Source: Ciona savignyi
Lineage: Eukaryota; Chordata; Ascidiacea; Phlebobranchia; Cionidae
DNA length: 64,000 bases
Assembly: GCA_000149265.1 (NCBI GenBank)
Contig: CH002800.1
Span: 681,492 to 745,491, forward strand
Direction of reading: 5' to 3'
Part shown: positions 48,801 to 60,800 of the stretch, one piece after another
Layout: each line of letters opens with the position of its first letter
Position numbering within the stretch: position 1 is the stretch's first letter
The notes under the pieces: generated by a model
Told to the model about the DNA's origin: nothing
Databases searched by the model: none
Seen by the model: the letters and a program-made list of their open reading frames with translations, nothing else
Program-made: the position numbers and the translations under genes

Positions 48801-51800
48801 TTCGCCATTGGGCGCCGCGGCGTCGGAGTTAAAACCAATTCAGAAACCCCAGCCAAACGATCCAAGATCGCCGAGGTCGTTGTAAGGTAAACTTGGGATT
48901 TTGTTGCCAACTCGTCATATGTCGACGTGGTCTTGAACCTAATAGGATTACTGGTTGCACGATTGGTGTGTATTTCCATTGTATTCTTCTGCTTTTTAAC
49001 AGTAGTTGTGCTGGGTGTAGAATCATCCTGTGTAAACGCCCAATTTCACCATTCATGCTGTTACTTTTATTCAAAAACTTACCGAAGGCATTACCACCTC
49101 CACGGGTGTGTCGGCAATAGCAGCCCTGCCCGGCAGTAAGCCTATTGATAGATCCTGCTCTGTAAATTGGTCTATAGAAACCCCTGCAAGCCTCGTAGGC
49201 TCCCAGCACCTCAAAGAGTCCAACCCGTCGCCTCGATCACGTCTCAACCGGATTAACACCCAAACCAGGAAGCAATCGCACCTAATCGAGAAGTACTCAC
49301 ATGATTAAAGGGGAAACTAAAAGGAGGGCAAGTGGGAACAGGAAAGGATGAAATCTGCACACTAAAATGAAGAATTTGTTAAGGGTTTATTTTTTTGTAT
49401 AACCCATTAAATTGCTTGGTTTGGGTAACCTCTACTCTGTACACTGGCCAATTGGCAGGCAACTGGTTTCGATTGGCTTGTTTGGAGTGGTCAACGTCGT
49501 ATTTACAGTCAATGCCTCATTCATACTGGTTTTGATCTCACCACCTCTTAGTTGGATTTTTGAACGCAATACAATTGTGTGGGAGATAAATGCAGGATTT
49601 GATACACCATTTCATAACTGTAAATCAGATTCTCTATGTTTCGTTACCGTCCTACCAACAAACCAATATTCACTATCTTAAGTGTGGTAGTCACAGTTTG
49701 CACAATGTATGTGATTTCAACGGTACAGATAAGTTATACTAAATCAAGAAGTGCCAAGGAAGACACATCAAGGAATTATAATCAGTAGATAGATGGGGCG
49801 AAATAAGACAGTGGTAATACTTTAAGATCTCGGTGTTCTAACGTTAAGATCTTAGTGCTCTACTCTAATACTATGTAAACCAACCTTCTGAGCCTAGGCT
49901 AATATCTAGCAATGATCATTTTAGTTATTGGAATCCATGACAGCAAATGCAAATTTATAGCTCCATGGACAATAACGATTGTGGGAATTGAACTCTTGCA
50001 CTATCAGCCGGGCAAGCATCCAAGCAAAGAAAAAACACTCACCTCCATCTATTGTTTTGCAGTGAAAGTTTGTTTAACATTCGCAATCGAGAAAAAGTGA
50101 GGTAGCGCAGAGTGATTAAAGAATTGTTGCTGAGATCGATAATCTGAAGATTCTTGTTGAAGTAGAAGCATGAGTGGGAATGAGGATCTGACACAACCTC
50201 TCTCGACGAGTTGGACAACTGTATCAAAATACGCGTGTCAGTTGTCTTCTACTCAACCAAAAATGACCAAAAAATTATCAAGTGATTTCTACTTGACTAA
50301 AACAACGATCAAATGCTTTCTACTCAACCCAAAAACACCAAAAAACAAGTGTCAAATGCATGACACCCAAAAACGCTTAAATACTTTTTACTTAACCTCC
50401 CAAAAAGCCTAAAAAACTACTTGACCCAAAATTGGAGAACGTATCTCCCGGATCGTCTCCAAGAAATGTTATTTTGTTTGGTTGCCTTTCTGGCAGGAAC
50501 AGTTTGATCAAACAAATTAAGCTTATCAGATCGACCGCTTTTAATTAGCAAACAGCAGTTCAACAAATGCCTAATTAACGCAATAAACTTTACGAAATTA
50601 GCCTGGCACCGAGAAGGCTGCTACATCGGGCCTGGCATGACATTATCGTGAAGGTATGTGACATCGTTACCTTGATACAATCGTCCCTTGGAGGTTGAAT
50701 CTGGGGATCCAAACTTCTGATCTGGTTCCCGGAAAGAAGAAGTTTCTGCAAGCTCGCCATTCCCCGAAATGTCTCGGCGGTTATTTCACGAATGCTGAAA
50801 TAGCAATGCTTTACTTGGTGCAGGGTTTAGTACTCGGAAACAGTTGTAAAGCTTAATAAACGGTACACAATAGCGACGCAGACTTGTCGAGGGAATTAAA
50901 CGGCCCAAATAGCCTATTATGGGCAATGCTTTCTTTTTTAATCTGACCAAAATAGGTCAAACCCCCAAAATATCGAAGCATTCGACAATACAATATTGTT
51001 CTGCTGGTTTAAAGTCTATATATTTATCGGGCTGTCAAATACAAAGTTGTATCCACGCAATAGGTAACAATGCTTAAACTCGTTGATAGGTTGAATAAAC
51101 ACATCAACGTTTGCAACATATACAACACATGTTAATAGCTCAGTTAACTGAAGAAGAATTTAGATAAACTGACGATTGTATAACATCTCTTGCATTTTTC
51201 CACTTAGAAAAAAAAGCATATTGCATAATATCCAAGGCATGGGTTATTTAATTAAATATTCCCGCGCCCTAGAGACCTCTTCTGGACTTTTACAAGATCC
51301 CACACACTGAAATACACTTACTTGTTATTTTGAAGATTCAGCGAAATTAACGAATTCTGCCGAAGGAAGGATCCATCTGCAATAGTCATGATGCTGTTTC
51401 TATCCAAACGCAGTCTCTTCAGGCTTCTCAAGGAAGCAAATAGCTTTTGTGAAATCTTTGAAATATGATTGTTCGACAGATACAGATCGCTCAGATAGAT
51501 CAATCCGTCTAGTGCACCAGAAAAGATTTCTAAAAGAACGAAATATTTAACTTCACTTATACAGAAATCACTTATACAGAAAAGACATGTTGTGCATTAA
51601 AAAATGCTGTTGAGTTATCTGAACGAGTTTGGGCATAAATTGGTGTTATTTATAAACTATCGGATGCATCGGCTATTTACTTCTATTGTAATAAATCAAA
51701 CGGCATTTAAATGCATTGAATTGAAAACCAATTTTTTGTATATACAGTTGTTTCAGCAGAAAGTATGATGCAAATTAATTATTTTTAAAAATGTCGAAAC

Positions 51801-54800
51801 ACTTCAAAAAAACAATACAATCATTGAGATTTATTCTTATGCAATCTATCTTGCTACACAAGAAGGCCCCACTAGTTGAAGCTAATAGTTTTTGTTATGT
51901 GCTTTGTATTATGTGTGCTGAAATTATAGATTACAAAATTCGCTTGTAGCGTTGGAGACTTAATTTTTCTTTAAAATAACTTTACTGTTTAAAAAACGTT
52001 TAGCTGGTACTCGTTTCTTTATGTTTTTTACAATGTACTGAACAGATAAATTTTACTATTTTGGGTACAGTCAAATTTAATAAGTCTTCGGTACTTCTAC
52101 AATTAGTGGACTGGTGTATACAATAAAGTGCCAATTAAGAAACTAGTTGAATTTATATAATCAGTTACAGCATAACAGGCGTGACCCCAAGTACGAGTAC
52201 CGGATCTGGTAACCTTACTCATTAAAACTAGTAGTTAATTTACTTGTTATGTTGTTTTGCGAAAGATCCAATTTTCTAAGGCGTCCAAGTTGGCTGAATA
52301 CGCCTCTTCTGATCCAGCGCAGCCTGTTCTCGGCCAAGTTCAAGTCGTTGACGTTGCGTGCCAGTCGAAACGCCCCTGGTTGAAGATTGTAAATCCTGTT
52401 GTTGTGCAGTGAGATTGTTTGTAGAGACGGACTGTTTAAAGCTGAAATCTAAAAAAGTTAAAGTTAGTTTTACTGAATTTGCTTATTCCGACCGCAGGCT
52501 TCTTTCTGTTTTCTTTTTTTTTTTTTTTTTTTTTTTTGAGCCAAGTTTCGAACCTATGACGGGCTCGTCACCAGGACCGCTTTTTGTATAATAGTCTGTA
52601 TATGTATCGGTCGCGTTAACCATTTGGCCACACGACCGTACACAGGCTCTCTTTCTTGCCCAGATTTAAACAGGCGGTACTTTTTAACTTCGGTAGGGAA
52701 GAGTGAAAGATTCTGTGGTGCGAGAATCTTTCGTTCTTACACACATAGTTGTGTAATACATACACAATCAATACAATCTAACTATAACAATATCTGGCAT
52801 GGCCTTAATCGCAATAAGACTCTTCGATTACAATCCCACATCGTAGCCAATTAATGGCGCGACGCGGACACAGCCTATACTAAGTGGGTCTGCGCACCTT
52901 TCTTGCATTCTTAAAGATAGAAGTCTTGGCAGCTTTGACTACCAGAATTTGAGCATAAAATTCTGATGATTAGTTATCGCACCTCACCTCTATCCCTATC
53001 TGTAGCCGAATGGTTAGCGTGGCAGATTCATATACAGCGTGTGTGGCCGAATGGTTAGCGCTACCGATTTATATATAGCATGTGTGGTCGAATGGTTAGC
53101 GTGGCCGATTAATACACAGCATATGTGGCCGAATGGTTAGCGCGACCCATTCATATATAGTATGTGTGGCCAAATGGTTAGCGCGACCCATTCATGTGTA
53201 TAATATGTGTGGCCGAATGGTTATCGCGACCGATTCATATATAGTATGTGTGGCCAAATGGTTAGCGCGACCCATTCATGTATATAGTATGTATGGCCGA
53301 ATGGTTAGCGCGACCCATTCATGTATATAGTATGTGTGGCCGAATGGTTATCGTGACCGATTCATATACAGCATGTGTGGCCGAATGGTTAGCGCGACCG
53401 ATTCATATACAGCATGTGTGGTAGAATGATTAGCGCGACCGATTCATATACAGCATGTGTGGTAGAATGATTAGCGCGACCGATTCATATACAGCATGTG
53501 TGGCCGAATGGTTAGCGTAATCAATTCATATACAGCATGTGTGGTCAAATGGTTAGCGCGACCGATTCATAAGCAATTATGGCCGAATACTTAGCACGAC
53601 CGATTTATAAACAATGATGGTCGAATGGTTAGCGCGACCGATTCATATACAGCATGTGTGGACGAATGGTTAGCGCGACCAATTCATATATAGCATGTGT
53701 GGCCGAATGGTTAGCGCGACCCACTCATATACAGCATGTGTGGCCGAATGGTTAGCGCGACCGATTCATATACAGCATGTGGGGCCGAATGGTTAGCGCG
53801 ACCGATTCATATACAGCATGTGTGGCCTAATCGTCAACGTAACCAATTCATATAAAGCATGTGTGGTCGAATGGTTAGCGCGACCCATTTATATACAGCA
53901 GCATCATATCACTTACCGAATTAATTCTGTTACCCTCCGCCAGTAGCATTAAAGTAGTTGGGGGAATGAAATCTGGAAAACTTCGTAGACCTTTCCGAGT
54001 GCACTTGACTGTCGTGCTTATACAAAGACATCTTGTAGGACAATCTTTATAAGCAAGAATTGTATCCAACTGTATCAACGTCACAGCTACAAACAATACA
54101 GCTTTCTCCATGCGACTGTTTTGGCGTACGCTTCACCTGCGTTTACATTCAATTTCCTCTGTTAAACGAACTTGAAATATATACGGAATAAACTTGCCTT
54201 TTGCAATACTCTGCACCTTAAATCTCTGAAAAAGTGCAGTGCCTCCTATACCAAGAGAAAGTTTTAATCCTAAAGGCGCCTCTCTCTTTCAACATGGTTT
54301 CCGAATTCAACTTTCGTTTTCTTTCGCTCGCTATTGCTTCCGATTTTAAGCTTACTCTCCGATTCCAGAGCCTTGCTTGAAACCGCCAAGCAACGTGGGA
54401 ACCGGACGTGTTGCAAGCGAGGTTCGCCCAAACCGCAATGTTCAACACGCTTATTCAGAAAGTTGCGTGCAGGGTCATTATGACAATACGTCATATACAA
54501 CGTTTGCTAAATCCGAAATTTTGATAACTCAACGCGCTTTAAAACATTATACAATGATCCATATTTAATTACTCACAGATTTAAATGCGTTTTATTTGTT
54601 TATCAGGTATTGAACAAGCACCAGACAACTACACGGAAGAAATTCTCGCTTACAGCGACTGCTTTATGGGTTCGTATCTTGCTTGACCATGTTTCTGAAT
54701 CCATATATATATATATATAGACGCATTGAAAAATAGTGCATAAAGTAAATGTCGAATCGAATTGATGGTAGAATAACCATTTTTGTAAAAAATGTGAGCA

Positions 54801-57800
54801 TGAGCACAAAATACACAAAAAAGGACAAAAAGATAGATAATAAATTCTTAAAAATAACATCCCTAAGTAAGATACGTCACATTACTAAATTTACAAGAGT
54901 TTTAGTTATTTACTGCAACTATTTTCAGTGTGATATTAAGTTGGTAATGCTTGTGATATCTTCTTTTTGGGCTGTTTAATTTCCATCGAAGAATATACTC
55001 TACAAAAATATCACCGGTACAGTTAGAATATATAAGCGCTTCCAGATGCTGATTGCCGCGATAACATTGCAGTATCTGCTGACGGTCGATTTAAAGCAAT
55101 TGCACGCTTTGGTACTTGACCTTGTGAGGAAATAAATCTAGGCACTTCCGACCGATAACTTTGATTACCAATGTAGTGTTACTAATCAATCGTATAGTGA
55201 GGACTAATTTGGCTTTGTGGTTTATGTGTGGATTATTAGACAGTTCCAATAGCACGCCTTTCAACTTTACAGAGCCGTGTGATAACGAAGGAACCTGTGA
55301 ACCCAGTCCAGCTGGCTTTATTTGCATCTGTCAAGCTGGATATGTAGGTAAGCGAAAATAAAATCCATAAAGTGTTTAGCATTACGTAAGCTTATAAGCA
55401 TTAATCTTTGAGCTGCGTATTTTTAAACGTCACATAGCAGGTGATAGGATAGGATAGGATATTCATGTGTATCCCCGTGACTGGGGAAACCAAGGGGGTT
55501 ATCACACGGGCAATCGTCAGATCACCTCGCGCCCACCGTCGGGTTACCGGAGCTATTGCAGTGTGTTGTATATGATAGACACGTTCCTTCAATTTGGTAG
55601 AACCCATTAATCCGCTGGGTTCAGGCAATGTCAGTAAAGTGCCTTGCCCAAGGACACAACCGACTAGCTAGCGACCAGTTTCGCACCTTCAACCTTTCGA
55701 TTGAAAGGCGACGCGCTTAACCGTTAGACCGACCGGCCGGACGAGACCGACCGATCTTGTTTAGCGTTTACCTCTCGGCCAAATAACGTCCTTTAATTAT
55801 ATTATCCTGTTTAAGTATATTTCAAAAGCGGCCGGTGACGATATATTAGCACGAACAAGTGGTTAGAGGCAATATATTAGATATTTTAATAAACGGATAA
55901 GTTTTGAACCCATCAATGTACTCGTCACTTTAAGGCCGTTTTTATATAAAAATCTGTATATGAAAGGACCATTGGGGACACAAAATCTTTTACATATAAT
56001 ATAATGTTTCTAAAGATAGATCACTTTATGTACAATTAACTTAGCCCAATACAACTAATCGCAAGCGGGAGGTTTTGAACCTTAAATCTTCCTACTCTTG
56101 GCACGACGCACCAGCGGACAAGCCATATTCTACATATGAATTGTTTTATTTTCTTCCCTGGCAGGTACTAACTGCGAAACAAATTTTGACGAGTGTGCGA
56201 GCAACCCATGCGAAAACGGCGGTGTGTGTTCTGACCTAATCAATGAATACAGGTAGCGTAGTTGACATAGATCAGTGAGTGCAGACCTGGAAATATATAA
56301 ATTATGTTACGTTCTTCTTTAAGCTAACCACTAACCCCCTTGCGCAATCGCGAGGTAATCTGACGACTGCCTGTGTGATAACGCTACCTTACGTATTCGC
56401 GAGGTTTCTTATGAATGCCCGTGTGAGAATGCTCCTTACGTATTCGCGAGGTAATCTGACGACTGACTGTGTGATAACACTACCTTACGTATTCGCGAGG
56501 TTTCTTATGAATGCCCGTGTGAGAATGCTCCTTACGTGTTCGCGAGGTAATCTGACGACTGCCTGTGTGATAAGCGCATTTTTAGTCATTGGCGATAAAA
56601 ATAAATATTTAATCCCCTTTTATCCCTACAGTTGTGAGTGTGCTCTTGGGTACGAAGGTGAGACGTGTTCGGTGGAGACAGACGAATGCGCTTCCAATCC
56701 ATGTGAGCATGGAGCGACATGTGTGGACTTACTGGCAAGTTTTTCTTGCGAGTGTGGAGCAGGATACGCAGGTGAATGCTTGGCTAGATTCGCTTCTTTA
56801 ATACCAACTTATTTAGGTATGTCGAATGAAATGATTTTTTTTATTCAGGTCTGTCGAATGAAATGATTTATGCTAGGACTTCAAGCCTAATAAAAAGTCC
56901 TCGTAGACAAAAAGCATACTATTTAGCCATTGTATGTTTAAAAATGTACTGACGAAATCATTATATTAACCTGTTCGAAAGTTAGACCGGTAAAACTACA
57001 AAAATAGCGTACAAAGTTAGGAGCGAAAATCTAGTGGTGCTGGGTTCGAAGTCAGACCCGGTATACAAATCTACAAAAACCCAACTCTCTCACATAGGTG
57101 AACTCTGTGAAATCGACATAAACGAATGTGAAGGCTCGCCTTGTGCCAACGGAGCGGAGTGTTTGGACCTGGTTGGAAGGTACGAGTGTGTTTGCACCCC
57201 TGGATACGCTGGGGAAAGGTGTTACGTTGACATTGATGAATGCTCATCGGATCCCTGCCAAAACGGAGCGACTTGCAGCGACCATGTCAACGGTTTCACG
57301 TGAGTTTAGAATTTCCTTTTTTATATTTATTCTCTTTTATTTTCCCTCCACACACCGCCTTGTTATTAAAATGTAATGCCGGACAACGTAGATATCGAAA
57401 AACGGTTGTGTAGTCGAATGGCTAGCGTGACCACCTTATGTACAACGTGTCCTATTACTATGCAGAATTTTCTATTTAAAAACGGACCAAGTGACAAGTC
57501 ATTTAGGTAAATTGGCGCGGAAAATAGATATTAGTGACATTATCTATAATAATCGATAAATTTGGTATTGGTATGAAAAACTAATATTTGAACTGCGGGT
57601 CAAATCAGTTTAATTTAAGAACTTGAATCATTAAATTAGTGTAATTTAAGAATTTTCAAGAATATCAATTGTGGTGGAATATATACCATAAATAAAACAA
57701 ATTTAAATATCAGTGCATATTGATTAGTCATCCATATATTTACTTACAAGTCACTCAATGCTTTGTTTACCATTTTAGGTTTGTTTGGCGATTTCGCAAT

Positions 57801-60800
57801 TTATACATTTATTCTGGCATTGTGTTTGATATACTTAAAATCATAATATTTGGTGAGGGGTTTGTCACCAAGATCGTTTATTGTATAGAATTGGTATATG
57901 TATCGGTCGCGTTAATCGTTCGGTCACACCATATTACTCCAACGCACGTAGCTGTTGGACTTCATACTCTTGTACCTGCAATTCCGTCGCCAGAATTTAG
58001 TTCAGCGACCTTTTGGCATTTACTGGCGAACAGCATGCCTGTAAAGACAGACTTGTTGACATTTCTAAAGTGACGTGACGTACAAGGTATTGACGTGACG
58101 CACAAGTGTACCGGCCTTATGTAAGGTTTTGTTCAATGGGTTGATATTAGGCATTTTGTAATACTATTACATAAATTATACTAATGTTTTAATTAATTTT
58201 AGTATACCGTATACCGGCCTTATGTAAGGTTTTGTTCAATGGGCTGATATTAGGCATTTTGCAATACTATATGACATAACTCCTAATGTTTTAATTAATT
58301 GGCGCTAGACGAACGACTGTGAAAGCATTTTCCACAAATGTTTTCTTTAATCAAGAGTAAAAGTCAGCGGTTCGAAGTCATTATGGACATGTTTTAACCG
58401 TCGTTTTGTCGTCCCTTTTTCCATTTCCAATTTTTTTTATAAGATCCTGCTGCGTGTTTTGTCTTGGAAACAGAAAATAAACTAAATCGACTACCACCAA
58501 TATATGCGTTGTGTTACATACTCTTTTTCTTTTATTATGCTGTAATTTGACAATGAAACATGGTATATTTACCAATTTTGACTTACAATTATCGCATCGA
58601 CTCCAGGACAAAACCGGCTAATGATTTTAAGACCGCATTGTCTCATTGTGTATGGTAAACGTCTGTGCGTTGGTGGCTTTCACCGTTCTGCCACACAACG
58701 GCATTAAAATTACAGGTCACCTGTTATTATCAATAAAGCGCTGTAAACTGACCCTTCCAGGTGTGAATGTGAGGTAGGGTACGAAGGAACACTTTGCCAA
58801 ATCAACCACGACGACTGCGCCGATGTCCACGAACCATGCACCAATGGAGGAACTTGTGTGGATATGACGAATTCGTACCGGTGCGTGTGTGCGCCCTCGT
58901 TTGCCGGAGATGCGTGTGAAACAGGTTGGTGTAGTTTGCAAAATACCGACCTGAAACATAACCATATTAGAAAAGGTTAGTAACGGGAAAAAAAGGTGTT
59001 ATCACATGGGAAAGCTTAAGACAAGCTCGCACACACCGTCACGTTGTTGTAGTAAATGCAGTATGTATATTGATCGAGAAGTACTTATTTTTTGTCAATG
59101 TTCCAATGGATTCAGGTAATTTCGGCCAAGTGTCTACCCTATGGACACAATCGACCATGCAGATTGCAGAGGCTGTTTTCGATCTATAACCTTTCTGCTG
59201 AAAGCCAATGCTTTAACTGACTGAGCTATTGGCATTTAAACTGATAATTCTTTAGAATTGGCCCCTGATTTTGACCTTTTATTTGGACGAGCGAACACTT
59301 ACCACCACGTACACATGAAAGAAGGAATCCGAAACATGACCGAAGTCACAGTCGCATTTTATGTCAAGTCCAATCACACCGAAAGCGAAGGGACCCCATT
59401 TTCTTACGGAATCGGGAAAGGACCGCTTGCGGATGTGCTAACTCTCACGAACCTTGCTGCCTTGACCCTGTATGTATTGGAATTGTTACCTTTGTAAAGT
59501 ATACTTTTTTCTTTCTTTTTTTACCAGGTTGGTTTCGAGACCACCACGGGCTCGCCACCCGCCACTCTTACTTTTTATATTTTATTTAAATTATTTAAAT
59601 TTTAATGTTTCCTTAGAGCGTTTTTGGTTTACATACCAAAAAATTTGGGTTATCAAATATCAAAGCCTATTTAGGGGATTTTGGGGATGGGAATTTCCCT
59701 AAAAATTTGTATTGTGAAGAATAACATCATAAGTATTTCGTTGTAGTGTATGAAGATCTAAAGTAGCGATATTGAATTCCATTCTGTCGTGATGCATTAA
59801 AAACTGCATTAGTATAGTGGTTAAAGGTAGCAGTTTAGACGCGAAAAGTGCTGGTTTTTATCTTTACCCTGACGATTTTCTGCATTGTTATGTCCCTGGG
59901 CCAATGCTTATAAAAGGTCAAAAGTGAACACCAAAAACCAATATTTATTGCTGCAAAAGTTTAAACAATTTTTTATTGAACATTTTTTAAACTGTTTTGT
60001 AAAAGTTCCACGTTGTATGTTTTGTGCAAACAAAAAACACACACATCTACCAGTATGGAAAGTACGGCAGCTGCACACTCGAGTTTTTTTTCCCTGCGTC
60101 TTTGCACACTTGGGTAATTTCACACACGCTCGCGAGCTGGCAGTATAAACATCGTATAATTTCCAACAAATCTGTAAACCTACCTCTGGACCTCGGGTAA
60201 TTTAATGTCGGTACGTTTTTTGTTACGTAGTTAGATATGTTAGCTGATGCACACGATAGATTTAGGATAGAATAATATGTTAGTTTAAGATTTTTACAAA
60301 ATAGTAATAAAATGGAGATTTTGTTGGACTTTGCACACTGCACACTTAAATATTTGGTGTGTGCACACTCGAGATCTCGGCGAAAATTGACGTACTTTCC
60401 ATACGGGCACATCTAAAGTTTACCCAAATTAAAAAAAAACATTTATGCCCCATTCCTGGAAAAACATTCATATCTTTTACTGAGTTTTTTCTTTCCTCAG
60501 TTATGTCAATGGAGAGTCAGTAGTAACCGATGCGCGGAAGATTAACGATGATCAATGGTATCATGTGGTTGTGACATGGAAGAGTGAGGGAGGGGAGTGG
60601 GCCATCTATCTCAACCACTTCCGAGAGGTTGGGGGTACAGGACTCCAGGAGGGGACTGTTATCCCAGGAGGTGGAGTCCTAGTCCTTGGTCAGGAGCAGG
60701 ATTGTTTGGGAGGATGTTTTTCAGCTTCTCAGGAATTTATAGGTAAAATTCTTCAATAAATTAGCCTGGTCAGATGTCTGAGATGTAGACCAGAGGTTTA

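Noticed and set aside
53001..53890. Regular direct repeats resembling a CRISPR array
   Set aside because: Units are contiguous with no unique spacers, derive from a SINE head, and the DNA is animal.
54690..54725. TA dinucleotide run as a regulatory element
   Set aside because: A short simple repeat of a kind common in AT-rich introns.
56279..56866. 195-codon frame that runs from a repeat array into the EGF3 exon
   Set aside because: The upstream part is satellite DNA and the donor side has an immediate stop (AGGTAG); only 56632-56771 is coding.
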